Shown piece by piece: positions 38,013 through 47,153 of a DNA stretch of 64,000 nt (position 1 is the first letter of the stretch; every line of letters starts with the position of its first letter). The stretch is from Pseudomonadota bacterium. Its GTDB lineage: Bacteria > Pseudomonadota > Gammaproteobacteria > Burkholderiales > Burkholderiaceae_B. A model generated the notes under the pieces. The model was not told the DNA's origin. It made no database searches and was given only the letters and a program-made list of their open reading frames with translations. Where the stretch lies: the NCBI GenBank assembly GCA_023439305.1, contig JAEXOO010000018.1, forward strand, positions 1 to 64,000. Direction: 5' to 3'. The translations under genes and the position numbers were made by a program.

Positions 38013-39971
38013 TTATTGTGCGTCGCCGCTGGCGGTCAGTTCTTTTTCGGCCTCGGGCAGCACCTGGACCTTCAGGTCTTCGCGCATGGCATTCAGAACA
38101 GCTTCGGTTTCGCTACGCGCCAAAGCCTGGTTCAGTTGCGCCGTCAACAGCCCCAGCCCGGGGTTTCCAGCCTTGCCCTCTTGCTGGCTGACGATCTGCA
38201 CCACCGTATAGCCTTGCGGCTGGGCGGCGCCCACATAGGCGGGCAGCTTGTCAGTCGATTGCGCCAGCACCTTGTTCAGCAGCGCTTCGTCCATTTCGGG
38301 GAAGGCAGCGCGGCTGACGGCAAATTCCTTGGAGAAGCCTTCGGCGGCCGCGCCGCCCTTGAGCTGTTCCAGCAGCTCTTCACCAGCCTTGACCGCCAAT
38401 TCCTGAGAGCGCTCGCGCACCAGACTTTCGCGGGCCTGGCTGCGAACCTTGTCCAGCGCAGGAACATGCGCCGCCTTGACATCGGTGACGCGCACAGCGA
38501 TCAAGGTATCGGGGGATATTTCCACCACGCCTGCGTTCTTGCGCGAGCTCATGGCCGTAGGATTGAACAGGGCTTGGCGCACCCGGGTGTCATCCAACAC
38601 AGCCGCATCGGCACTGGCGGCGGCAGGGTGGTCGCTATCGATGTGATCGGCGGGCACCAGGCCTTGGCGGGTAATTCCATCCACCGTTTTGAGGGTCAGG
38701 CCAAGCGCGCCGGCAGCGGCCTGCAGGTTTTCGTCGTTGTCGTACACCAGATTGGTCAACTTGGTGGCCATGTCGGCAAAACGCTCGGCGGCCAGTTGCT
38801 TGCGCACCTCGGTTTCGACTTTGCTGCGAGCCTGCTCGAAGGATTCGCCCTGCTCAGGCTGGACTTCGTTGATCTTGAAAATGTGAAAACCGCTTGGACC
38901 TTCGATGACGCCCGACACATCCCCCTTGTTCAGGGAGAACACCGCATTTTCGAGCACGGCCGGCCAGGAACCCTTGGTGATCCAACCCAGCTCGCCGCCA
39001 TCGCGGGCGCTGCCGCCGTCTTCGGAGCTGCTGCGCGCCAGATCGGCAAACGCGTTCTTGTCGGCCTGTGCTTTCTCGGCCAGCTCGCGTGCCTTGGTCT
39101 GGGCCGTGTCGCGCTGCGCTTCGGAAGCGCCTGCCGGCAGCGACACCAGAATATGGCTGATGTTCACGCGACCGGGTTGCACGTAGCGGGTCTTGTTCTG
39201 GTCGTAGTATTGCTTGAGCTGCTCGTCAGTCGGCTTAGCCAGATCGGTCGAGGCGGCTTCTTCGTTGAGCAGCAGGTATTCGGCGCTGACCTGCTCGGGC
39301 AGTTCCAGCGCGGCCTTGTTCTTGTCGTACCAAGCCTGCAGATCGGCGTCGCTGACCTGGACCTTGTCCTGGAAGTCACGCGCCAGAAGAGTATGGACGC
39401 GCACGCCGCGTTCTTCCGTGAGGGCGATTTCCAGTTGGTTCATGACGCTGGGCAGCATGGCGGTAGTGGCGCCGACCGGGCCCAGCACGCGATCCAGTGC
39501 CAATTGGCCCCGCTGGCTTTGCTCGAAATCGCGCACGCTGATGCCGGCCGAGGCCAGCACCTGATTGTAGAGCGAAGGCGAGAAGACGCCGTTTTCCTGG
39601 AATTGCGGCATGGTGGCGATGGCATCGCGCAAGGCCGTGTCCGATACGCTGAATCGAGCGCGCGTCGCCTCGTCGATCTGCACGCGCTGATCGATCAGGG
39701 ATTCCAGCAGCTGACGGCGGCTGGCCGGGCTGTCCGCCTGGGCCAGATCGAAGCCGGCAGGGTTGTTGCGCTGCATTTCGTCGAGCTGCATGCGCCGGGC
39801 GCGATCAAACTCCTGCGCGGTAATGGCGCTGTCGCCCACCTTGACGATGTCGCTGTCTCCGGAGACATAATTGGAATAGCCACTGACGCCGATCAGGACA
39901 AATGACGGCAGAATCAGCACTAACAGGACCAACTGCATGATGCGTTGGTTCTTACGGATAATCTCGAACAT
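38013..39971 (-). CDS. ppiD: Peptidyl-prolyl isomerase PpiD
   Basis: A 652-residue periplasmic chaperone anchored by one N-terminal membrane helix (IMQLVLLVLILPSFVLIGVS). A SurA-like N domain follows (VKVGDSAITAQEFDRARRMQ). The parvulin domain (about 265-365) has RVNISHILVSLPAGASEAQR and GGELGWITKGSWPAVLENAV, and a long C-terminal helical part follows. It assists folding of exported proteins at the Sec translocon. The long antisense frame on the plus strand is a GC-rich shadow. Confidence 0.9.
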   Translation of the reverse strand: MFEIIRKNQRIMQLVLLVLILPSFVLIGVSGYSNYVSGDSDIVKVGDSAITAQEFDRARRMQLDEMQRNNPAGFDLAQADSPASRRQLLESLIDQRVQIDEATRARFSVSDTALRDAIATMPQFQENGVFSPSLYNQVLASAGISVRDFEQSQRGQLALDRVLGPVGATTAMLPSVMNQLEIALTEERGVRVHTLLARDFQDKVQVSDADLQAWYDKNKAALELPEQVSAEYLLLNEEAASTDLAKPTDEQLKQYYDQNKTRYVQPGRVNISHILVSLPAGASEAQRDTAQTKARELAEKAQADKNAFADLARSSSEDGGSARDGGELGWITKGSWPAVLENAVFSLNKGDVSGVIEGPSGFHIFKINEVQPEQGESFEQARSKVETEVRKQLAAERFADMATKLTNLVYDNDENLQAAAGALGLTLKTVDGITRQGLVPADHIDSDHPAAASADAAVLDDTRVRQALFNPTAMSSRKNAGVVEISPDTLIAVRVTDVKAAHVPALDKVRSQARESLVRERSQELAVKAGEELLEQLKGGAAAEGFSKEFAVSRAAFPEMDEALLNKVLAQSTDKLPAYVGAAQPQGYTVVQIVSQQEGKAGNPGLGLLTAQLNQALARSETEAVLNAMREDLKVQVLPEAEKELTASGDAQ

Positions 39972-40190
39972 TAATCATCACCTACTTTCGCTTGCAGCAG
40001 CACGCTGCGGGCGGCGCATCAGAACGGATCCTGGCCCGGTCTGAGAATATACCGTGTTTAGATTAAGTATGTTTGACTTCAACGAAGACGTGGGGGCGGA
40101 TTGTAAATCCAAAAACCTTAACCTTACAGTGTACAGCCCCGGTTAAAATAGTACATTGGCTTTTTTTATCCTGCCGTCTGCGAGTCCGCC

Positions 40191-40946
40191 ATGAGCCCTA
40201 TTATCCATCACTGGCCCTACCACAGCCTGATCGCCCACCGAGGCGCCGGCAAGATGGCCCCCGAAAACACGCTGGCCGCCCTGCGCCTGGGCGCGCAGAA
40301 TGGCTTCACCATGATGGAATACGACGTCAAGCTCAGCCGCGACGGCATCCCTGTCCTGCTGCATGACGATACGTTGGAGCGCACCTCCAACGCCAGCGGC
40401 CTGGCCGGCGACTTCACCCTGGCCGAACTGTCGGCCTGGGACTTCGGCGCCTGGCATTCCTCGGCCTACGCGGGCGAACCGATCGCCACCCTGAGCTCCA
40501 TCGCCGCCTTCACCTTGGCCAACCAGATCCACAGCAATATCGAGATCAAGCCCACCACCGGCCAGGAGGCAGAAACCGGCCGCATCGTCGCACTGGCGGC
40601 GCAGCAGCTCTGGGCCAAGGCAAGCCTGCCGCCACTGCTGTCTTCGTTTTCCGAAGACGCTTTGGCCGCCGCCCAACAAGCAGTTCCGACCCTGCCCCGC
40701 GCCCTGCTGATCGAAGAACAGGTGCCGGCCGACTGGCCCCAGCGTCTGGAGCGCCTGGGTTGCTGCGGCCTGAACCTGAACGACGCCCACACCGACCAGG
40801 CCTTGGTACGCGCCATACGCCAGGCCGGCTACACCGTGGCCGTCTGGACCGTCAATGACGCCGAACGCGCCCGCGAACTGCTGGACTGGGGCTGCAACGC
40901 GATCTTCACCGACAAAGTCACTACCATTCGTCCTGATACTCTCTAA
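40191..40946 (+). CDS. ugpQ: Glycerophosphodiester phosphodiesterase
   Basis: A 251-residue GDPD enzyme that hydrolyses glycerophosphodiesters to glycerol 3-phosphate and an alcohol. The active-site motifs are LIAHRGAGKMAPENTLAALR and MMEYDVKLSRDGIPVLLHDD, then NIEIKP and the C-terminal VAVWTVNDAERARELLDWG. No signal peptide is present, so the enzyme is cytoplasmic like UgpQ. It stands alone, divergent from ppiD. Confidence 0.9.
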   Translation: MSPIIHHWPYHSLIAHRGAGKMAPENTLAALRLGAQNGFTMMEYDVKLSRDGIPVLLHDDTLERTSNASGLAGDFTLAELSAWDFGAWHSSAYAGEPIATLSSIAAFTLANQIHSNIEIKPTTGQEAETGRIVALAAQQLWAKASLPPLLSSFSEDALAAAQQAVPTLPRALLIEEQVPADWPQRLERLGCCGLNLNDAHTDQALVRAIRQAGYTVAVWTVNDAERARELLDWGCNAIFTDKVTTIRPDTL

Positions 40947-40969
40947 CCGGCTCTGCACCAGGAAAGCTC

Positions 40970-41824
40970 TTGTTTAGTTACCGCCACGCCTTTCATGCCG
41001 GCAACCATGCCGACGTGCTCAAGCATGCCACCTTGCTGCATATCTTCGACTACTACACACAGAAGGACAGCGCTTTCACAATCATCGACACCCATTGCGG
41101 CGCCGGCCTTTATGACCTGGACGATGAATGGGCACAGACCCGGGGCGAGTTCTACGACGGCCTGGATCGTGTACTGCAGCAGGACAGCCATCCGCCCCTG
41201 ATCGAGCGCTATATCGACGCCATTGCCGACCTGAACGCCGATGATGTCGCACGCTACTACCCCGGCTCGCCGTGGCTGGCCCTTGGCCTGCTGCGCCCGC
41301 AGGACAGTTTTCACGGTTTTGAGCTGCACCCCTCCGAATTCGACGTGCTGAGCGAAAATGTGGCGCAGCTATATCCCCGCGGCAACCGTCGCGTGCGCCT
41401 GTATCTTGAAAATGGCTTCGAGCAGCTCAATCGCCTGTTGCCACCGCCATCGCGGCGCGGCATCGTGGTCATGGATCCCTCCTACGAAGCCAAGTCCGAC
41501 TATCGGCAGGTGGTCAACAGCGTGAAGGATGCCTTGAAGCGTTTCGCCCAGGCCTGCATCGTGGTCTGGTATCCCATCGTGCAGCGCCCCGAAGTGCAGC
41601 AGCTGCAGCGCAGTCTGGAGCAGTTGGACGCGTCTTGGCTGAATGCCAGTCTGAATGTGCGCGCACCCGCCGCCAATGGGCTGGGGCTGCACGGCAGCGG
41701 CTTGTTCATCATCAACCCGCCTTGGACGCTGCAGGCCCAGCTGACGCAAAGCCTGCCCTGGCTGAAAGACAAACTGGCCCAGGATGACCGGGCCAGCTAT
41801 CAATTGCGTACCTCTGCGAACTAA
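40970..41824 (+). CDS. rlmJ: 23S rRNA (adenine2030-N6)-methyltransferase
   Basis: A 284-residue RlmJ that methylates A2030 of 23S rRNA. The N-terminus FSYRHAFHAGNHADVLKHAT is diagnostic. The SAM-binding part includes IDTHCGAGLYDLDDEW, and the catalytic motif is VVMDPSYEAKSDYRQV (DPxY type). Translation starts at TTG 40970, with AGGAAAG upstream, because this gives the standard N-terminus and no ATG is available. Confidence 0.9.
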   Translation: MFSYRHAFHAGNHADVLKHATLLHIFDYYTQKDSAFTIIDTHCGAGLYDLDDEWAQTRGEFYDGLDRVLQQDSHPPLIERYIDAIADLNADDVARYYPGSPWLALGLLRPQDSFHGFELHPSEFDVLSENVAQLYPRGNRRVRLYLENGFEQLNRLLPPPSRRGIVVMDPSYEAKSDYRQVVNSVKDALKRFAQACIVVWYPIVQRPEVQQLQRSLEQLDASWLNASLNVRAPAANGLGLHGSGLFIINPPWTLQAQLTQSLPWLKDKLAQDDRASYQLRTSAN

Positions 41825-41832
41825 GGAACTGG

Positions 41833-42567
41833 TCAGGCCAGGCGCTCGGTTTCCTTCATGTAGCGCCACTGGCCCATGGGCAGGTCGCCCAGCACCAGAT
41901 CGCCGATGCGCACGCGCTTCAAGCCCACGACTTTAAGGCCCACCATTTCACACATGCGCCGGATCTGCCGTTTTTTGCCTTCGCGCAACACAAAGCGCAA
42001 TTGATCCTCGTTCTGCCAGGACACCTGGGCCGGCAACAAAGGCTTGCCGTCCAGGCTCAGGCCGAAGTTCAGCAGCTCCATGCCGCGCTCGCTGAGCTTG
42101 CCAGTGACCCGCACCAGGTATTCCTTGTCGATGACGGAATCTTCGCCAATGATCTGGCGGGCAATACGCCCGTCCTGAGTCAGGATGAGCAAGCCCGTGG
42201 AGTCGATGTCCAGACGGCCGGCCGGCGCCAGGCCCCGCAGGTGCGCGGGTTCGAATTTGGGCCCGCCGCGCCCGCCCTTGTACTGGGTGGATGCATTGAT
42301 CAGGGATACCGCATTGCGATAGCCCGCTTCGGCCTGGCCGGACACAAAACCCACCGGCTTGTGCAGCAAAATAGTCACACGCTGGGTCTGACGTTGGCGC
42401 GCCTGCTTTTCCAGGGTGATCTTTTGGTTGGGATAAGCCTTGCTGCCCAGCTCGGACACCACGACGCCGTCCACCCGCACCCAGCCGCGCTCGATGAAAG
42501 CGTCTGCCTCGCGACGCGAACACATGCCGCGCTGGGCCATTAATTTTGAGATACGTTCTTTTTCCAT
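41833..42567 (-). CDS. 23S rRNA pseudouridine synthase, RluF-like
   Basis: A 244-residue RsuA/RluF-family pseudouridine synthase. An N-terminal S4 domain (ISKLMAQRGMCSRREADAFI) is followed by the catalytic domain with AGRLDIDSTGLLILTQDGRI, where the Asp attacks the uridine. KKRQIRRMCEMVGLKVVGLK closes the family signature. RluF (U2604) is the nearest fit by the LAPAGRLDIDSTGLL form, but RluB or RluE cannot be excluded. Convergent with rlmJ. Confidence 0.8.
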   Translation of the reverse strand: MEKERISKLMAQRGMCSRREADAFIERGWVRVDGVVVSELGSKAYPNQKITLEKQARQRQTQRVTILLHKPVGFVSGQAEAGYRNAVSLINASTQYKGGRGGPKFEPAHLRGLAPAGRLDIDSTGLLILTQDGRIARQIIGEDSVIDKEYLVRVTGKLSERGMELLNFGLSLDGKPLLPAQVSWQNEDQLRFVLREGKKRQIRRMCEMVGLKVVGLKRVRIGDLVLGDLPMGQWRYMKETERLA

Positions 42568-42603
42568 GAGCGCTATTTTATGGCTTTAGCGATAATACGG
42601 CTC

Positions 42604-43179
42604 ATGAAATTAAGTCCGACAGAAAAAAAACCCTGGAATCGCCAGGCCCATCCTTCCGCCACACCTGCCCAGAAGCACTGGCTGTACCGACCCGGAGCCC
42701 TGACGGCCGGTCTGCGCCGTCTGGGCCAAGTGCGCCTGGAGGTCGTTCGTGAATACGCCAGTTGCCTGGACGCCCAGGAAGCCGCTCTGATCGCCAGGCC
42801 GCGCGGCACGCTGGCCTGGATACGCGAAGTGTCCATGTCCATCGACGGCGTGCGCTGCGTCATCGCCCGCAGTTTCACGCCCCTGGCGGCCTCTCATGGT
42901 GTCTGGCAAGGCATACGCAGGCTGCGCAGCCGGCCGCTGGCCGACATGTTGTATAACGATGCCCAGATACAACGCTCCGAGTTCCTGAGCTGCCGTCTGA
43001 GCCGGGCCATGCCGTTTTTCCGCACCATCGAACGCGCACTGCAAGGCTCGGGCGAACCTATGCCGCAGGCGCGGCAACTGCACGCACGCTGCTCGGTATT
43101 CTGGCGCCATGGCCAACCGCTGCTGGTGGCGGAGTGCTTCATGCCTGACTTCTGGACGCCAGGCGCCACGCTTTCTTAA
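42604..43179 (+). CDS. ubiC: Chorismate lyase
   Basis: A 191-residue chorismate-pyruvate lyase that makes 4-hydroxybenzoate, the first step of ubiquinone synthesis. Motifs are HWLYRPGALTAGLRRLGQVR at the N-terminus, WIREVSMSIDGVRCVIARSF in the middle and CSVFWRHGQPLLVAECFMPD at the end, which matches the family closing motif. I chose ATG 42604 over 42580 because the homologous part begins later and the upstream piece overlaps the leader of the divergent gene. Confidence 0.85.
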   Translation: MKLSPTEKKPWNRQAHPSATPAQKHWLYRPGALTAGLRRLGQVRLEVVREYASCLDAQEAALIARPRGTLAWIREVSMSIDGVRCVIARSFTPLAASHGVWQGIRRLRSRPLADMLYNDAQIQRSEFLSCRLSRAMPFFRTIERALQGSGEPMPQARQLHARCSVFWRHGQPLLVAECFMPDFWTPGATLS

Positions 43180-43231
43180 TTTCCAATTATCATTAGCTAA
43201 TAATTTAATTTCATGTAGAGAGTCAGTCCCC

Positions 43232-44440
43232 ATGCCCGCCAGTTCAGACAACGGTCGTCACAACGCCTTTATTCTTTCTGGCATGCAAGCTCTGGGGGGC
43301 GCCAATCCAGCGCTGGTAGTGGCGCTGAGCAGCCTGGTAGGCCAGCAGATGGCCAGCCGCAGCGACCTGGCCACCCTGCCGGTGGGCATTTTCAATCTGG
43401 GACTGGCGCTGGGCATTTTGCCGGCCGCCTACCTGATGCGCCGCCTGGGGCGTCAGGGCGGCTATATTATCGGCGCGCTGCTGGGCATCGGCGCCGGTCT
43501 GCTGGCGTCAGGCGGCATCTATACCGAATCATTCGCGCTGTTCTGCCTGGGCACACTGCTGGCCGGACTGTACGCATCCTACGTCCAGAGTTACCGCTTT
43601 GCCGCCGCCGACAATGCCTCCGAGGCCTTCCGGCCCAAGGCGATTTCCTGGGTCATGGCTGGCGGCCTGCTGGGCGCTATCATCGCCACCCAGACCATCA
43701 TGCATACCCAGGACATATGGCCCCAGCACCCCTTCGCCGCCGCTTTCCTGGCCCAGGCCGTGCTGGCTGCGCTGGTTCTGCCTTTCGCCTTCACCTTGCG
43801 CCTGGAACGCGGCCGATCACAGGCGACGACAGGGCCCTATACAGGCCGGCCCCTGCGCGAAATAGCCGCCAACAGCCGCTTCATTATTGCGGTGCTGGCA
43901 GGCGTAGCGTCCTATGGCCTGATGAATTTCCTGATGACGGCCTCGCCCCTGGCCATGATAGGCTGCGGCCACAGCCTGAACGACTCCACCTTGGGCATTC
44001 AATGGCATATCCTGGCCATGTTCGGCCCCAGTTTCTTCACCGGCAACCTGATCAAGCGCTATGGCAAGATTCCCGTGACCTTTGCCGGCGTACTGCTGCT
44101 GGGCCTGGCCAGTGTGGTCGCCCTGACCGGGATCAGCGTATCACACTTCTGGTTCAGCCTGATTCTGCTGGGCCTGGGCTGGAACTTCGGCTTCATCGGC
44201 GCCACCAATATGGTGCTGGATTGCTATCGCCCCGAAGAGCGCAGCCGGGTGCAGGCCTTGAACGATTTCATTATCTTCACCTGCGTCGCCCTGTCCTCGT
44301 TCACCTCGGGCCGGGTACTGACCAACTACGGCTGGGAAGGCGTGAACACCTGGACCCTGCCTATTTCGGGGGCGGTCATGCTGGCCCTGGCCTGGCTGTG
44401 GTTGCAGGACAGACGCGCCCCCCGTCAGGCACAGGCCTAA
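43232..44440 (+). CDS. MFS transporter
   Basis: A 402-residue major facilitator protein with about twelve membrane helices. It has GGANPALVVALSSLVGQQMA near the N-terminus and MRRLGRQGGYIIGALLGIGA carrying the cytoplasmic loop 2-3 motif. WNFGFIGATNMVLDCYRPEE contains the loop 8-9 region, with a following RVQALNDF. This form resembles unassigned multidrug or metabolite exporters. The start ATG at 43232 follows an AT-rich leader with an AATTAT/ATAATT dyad (43185-43205). Substrate unknown. Confidence 0.8.
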   Translation: MPASSDNGRHNAFILSGMQALGGANPALVVALSSLVGQQMASRSDLATLPVGIFNLGLALGILPAAYLMRRLGRQGGYIIGALLGIGAGLLASGGIYTESFALFCLGTLLAGLYASYVQSYRFAAADNASEAFRPKAISWVMAGGLLGAIIATQTIMHTQDIWPQHPFAAAFLAQAVLAALVLPFAFTLRLERGRSQATTGPYTGRPLREIAANSRFIIAVLAGVASYGLMNFLMTASPLAMIGCGHSLNDSTLGIQWHILAMFGPSFFTGNLIKRYGKIPVTFAGVLLLGLASVVALTGISVSHFWFSLILLGLGWNFGFIGATNMVLDCYRPEERSRVQALNDFIIFTCVALSSFTSGRVLTNYGWEGVNTWTLPISGAVMLALAWLWLQDRRAPRQAQA

Positions 44441-44441
44441 C

Positions 44442-45284
44442 TTAGAGCATGGGCAGATAAGCGGGCTCCGGCCCCTTTGCAAAGTAGTCGTCCAGCTCGT
44501 CCAGATGCTCTTGGCTGAGCTTCAGGTCGCCTGCGGCTGCATTTTCCTGGGCATGCTCTGCGGACGACGCCTTGGGGATGACGAACACATCGCGGTTACG
44601 CAGCAGGAAAGCCAAAGCAACCTGCCTGGGCGTGGCGCCGTAGGCGCTGCCGACTTCTTCCAGCAAGGCTCCCCCGCCGGAGTCCGGATCGGGGAAGTCG
44701 TCATGACCGAAGGGGCTGTAGGCCACGACTCGCACCCCGTGCTGATGGCACCAGGGCAAGACGGAGTGCTCGATGGCGCGCTCGTTCAGGTGGTACAGAA
44801 CCTGATTGCAGGCAATGCGGCCCGGTCCCGCGATATCGTAGGCCTCCTGAAGCCACTGAGCATCGAAATTGCTGACGCCCCATTGCAGGATCTTGCCTTC
44901 ACGCACCAGTTGCTCGAACGCAGCAAAGGTGTCTTCCAGGGGCACGCGACCAGGCCAATGCAGCAGGTACATATCCAGGCGATCGGTGCCCAGACGCTTC
45001 AGGCTGGCTTCACAGGCCTTGATGACCCCGTCGCGCGAGGCATTGTAGGGCAATACCTTAGACACCAGGAACGCCTCGTCGCGGCGCCCCCGTAAAGCCT
45101 GCCCAATAAGCGATTCGGCGTCGCCATCGCCATACATTTCGGCGGTGTCGATATGATTCATGCCGGCATCCAGACCGGCGCGAAACGCCGCGATGGCCTG
45201 GTTCCAGTCGCCCATGTCCACGTACCAGCTCCCCTGGCCCACTCGGGAAACCCGTTCGGCTTTGCCTAGACTCGCGTACTGCAT
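44442..45284 (-). CDS. Aldo/keto reductase
   Basis: A 280-residue NADPH-dependent oxidoreductase of the AKR superfamily: HIDTAEMYGDGDAESLIGQA (Asp and Tyr of the catalytic tetrad), AFLVSKVLPYNASRDGVIKA (Lys), DMYLLHWPGRVPLEDT (His), and WGVSNFDAQWLQEAY. The ATG at 45284 has AAGGAG six bases upstream. It is convergent with the MFS gene. The physiological substrate cannot be told from sequence. Confidence 0.85.
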   Translation of the reverse strand: MQYASLGKAERVSRVGQGSWYVDMGDWNQAIAAFRAGLDAGMNHIDTAEMYGDGDAESLIGQALRGRRDEAFLVSKVLPYNASRDGVIKACEASLKRLGTDRLDMYLLHWPGRVPLEDTFAAFEQLVREGKILQWGVSNFDAQWLQEAYDIAGPGRIACNQVLYHLNERAIEHSVLPWCHQHGVRVVAYSPFGHDDFPDPDSGGGALLEEVGSAYGATPRQVALAFLLRNRDVFVIPKASSAEHAQENAAAGDLKLSQEHLDELDDYFAKGPEPAYLPML

Positions 45285-45347
45285 AAAGACTCCTTGATTG
45301 CCGGCCCTGCTCGGACCGGCTCGGGTAGAAGCGGCGCCCGTCAAAAG

Positions 45348-45686
45348 TCAGAGCGCGTCGCGCCCGCTTTCTCCGGTGCGGATACGGATGGCCTGCTCGA
45401 CCGAAGTGACGAAAATCTTGCCGTCGCCGATCTTGCCGGTATGCGCCGCCTTGATGATGGCGTCGATGACCGCTTCGCAGCGGTCTGCGGCGACCACGAT
45501 GTCCACGCGGATCTTGGGCAGGAAGTCCACGACATATTCAGCGCCCCGGTACAGTTCGGTATGGCCCTTCTGGCGGCCGAAACCTTTGACCTCGGTAACC
45601 GTCAGGCCATTGACGTCCAGTTCGGACAGGGCTTCGCGGACTTCGTCCAACTTGAAAGGCTTGATGATGGCGGTAATTTGTTTCAT
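45348..45686 (-). CDS. glnB: Nitrogen regulatory protein P-II
   Basis: A 112-residue PII protein: MKQITAIIKPFKLDEVREAL, the T-loop GHTELYRGAEYVVDFLPK with the uridylylated Tyr51, and TGKIGDGKIFVTSVEQAIRI forming the B-loop/C-loop nucleotide site. It senses 2-oxoglutarate, ATP/ADP and glutamine and controls glutamine synthetase and NtrB. Without a neighbouring amtB, glnB is more likely than glnK. Confidence 0.9.
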   Translation of the reverse strand: MKQITAIIKPFKLDEVREALSELDVNGLTVTEVKGFGRQKGHTELYRGAEYVVDFLPKIRVDIVVAADRCEAVIDAIIKAAHTGKIGDGKIFVTSVEQAIRIRTGESGRDAL

Positions 45687-45699
45687 GGTTGGTCGTGCT

Positions 45700-47010
45700 T
45701 CATGATTTGAATGAATCGCTGGAGCCCAAGGCGGGCCGGTGGCTTTCCGCCGCCAGGCTCAAGCCCAGGCTGAGGTCCCGGCCGGTAGGCGACTGGAACA
45801 GCCGCAGCCCCATTTCGGGCAGAATAGACAGAAAATGGTCGAAAATATCGCCCTGGATGCGCTCGTGATCCACCCAGGCCGTCTTGTTGGTGAAGCAATA
45901 TACTTCGATCGGTATGCCCTCGGCCGTGGGCTCCATCATGCGCACCATCTGGATCATATCCTGATGCACCTCAGGATGCCGCTTGATGTAGGCCATACAG
46001 TAGGCTCGGAAAGTACCTATATTGGTCAGGCGGCGATAATTGACCGCATCCATGCCTGCTCGTCCCAACTCCTGATTGGACGCTTCGATCTCGCGCTGCT
46101 TTTCAGCCAGGTAGTCGCGCAGCAAGGCGAAGCGCGACAGGCTGTCAACCTCGTCGGGCGTCAGAAAACGCACGCTGGAGGCGTCTATGCTCAATGTCCG
46201 CTTGATGCGCCGCCCGCCCGACTCGAACATCTGTCGCCAGTTGCGGTAGCTTTCGGAGAACAGTTTGTAAGTCGGAATGGTGGTGACGGTTTTGTCCCAG
46301 TTCTGCACCTTGACCGTATGCAGGGCGATATCAATGACAAAGCCATCGGCATTGGCCTGCTTCATTTCGATCCAGTCGCCAATGCGCAGCATATCGTTGG
46401 AACTCATCTGGGTGCTGGCGACCAGTGACAGCAAGGTATCCTTGAACACCAGCAGCAAAACCGCCGACAGCGCGCCCAGGCCGGAGAGCAGCAGGACCGG
46501 CGACTGGTCCAGCAGGATGGATGTCATGACAATGAAGCCGATGGCCCACACACCGATCTTGGCCACTTCGATGTAGCCCTTGATGGACTTGGTGCGGCCA
46601 CGGCTGGAGTTGGCATAGACGTCCTGCCAGGCGCCCAGCAGACTGACAATGGCCATGATGACAAAGACGCAGAAGGCCATCAGGAACAGACGCGCCACCG
46701 GCTGCAATATCGTTGGCGACAAGGGCAGCAAGGCCAGATTGGAGGCCACCACCAGCATGGGCACGGCATAGCCCACATTGCGCACGAAGCGACGCTTGAC
46801 CAGTGCGCGAGCCCATTCGTCCTTGCCCGCTACTTTCAAGATGCGCCGCACCAGGCTGGACAGCACCCCCGATGTGATCCAGCTGGCAAACCAGACCAGC
46901 AGCGCCAGCATGGCAATGCCGGCCAGCACCTGGACCCATAGCTCCTGCGGTAAATACCCTTCGATCCGCTGCCACCCCAGCAAATCAGGCAAGGTGCGTT
47001 CGTGCTCCAT
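45700..47010 (-). CDS. MscS-type mechanosensitive channel (YbdG-like)
   Basis: A 436-residue channel protein resembling YbdG/MscM. Five or so membrane helices precede the conserved pore helix and MscS core (LLSGLGALSAVLLLVFKDTL; STQMSSNDMLRIGDWIEMKQ; LHTVKVQNWDKTVTTIPTYK). An extended cytoplasmic domain follows. I chose ATG 47010; the open frame reaches 47100, but that part covers the promoter region. It opens under osmotic downshock. It ends 13 bases before glnB and may share its transcript. Confidence 0.8.
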   Translation of the reverse strand: MEHERTLPDLLGWQRIEGYLPQELWVQVLAGIAMLALLVWFASWITSGVLSSLVRRILKVAGKDEWARALVKRRFVRNVGYAVPMLVVASNLALLPLSPTILQPVARLFLMAFCVFVIMAIVSLLGAWQDVYANSSRGRTKSIKGYIEVAKIGVWAIGFIVMTSILLDQSPVLLLSGLGALSAVLLLVFKDTLLSLVASTQMSSNDMLRIGDWIEMKQANADGFVIDIALHTVKVQNWDKTVTTIPTYKLFSESYRNWRQMFESGGRRIKRTLSIDASSVRFLTPDEVDSLSRFALLRDYLAEKQREIEASNQELGRAGMDAVNYRRLTNIGTFRAYCMAYIKRHPEVHQDMIQMVRMMEPTAEGIPIEVYCFTNKTAWVDHERIQGDIFDHFLSILPEMGLRLFQSPTGRDLSLGLSLAAESHRPALGSSDSFKS

Positions 47011-47153
47011 GTCGGTTCCCTGTCCGGCGAGGCGCAAAAATGCCCCGGCTCGGTTTCCTAGACTGTCAAAACTCTCTAATATACTGCACAGCGCCTGCAC
47101 GCAGAGGGCCTCAATGCCCCGTGACCCTGCTCGATTTACTATAATTGTCCTCT

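Noticed and set aside
37992..39905. A 637-codon open frame on the plus strand, antisense to ppiD
   Set aside because: It is a GC-rich shadow. The minus-strand frame encodes an unmistakable PpiD, and the plus frame shows no family motifs and biased composition.
43185..43205. Fur-like AT-rich dyad before the MFS gene
   Set aside because: AATTAT/ATAATT is symmetric but matches the Fur consensus poorly; recorded only in the gene entry.
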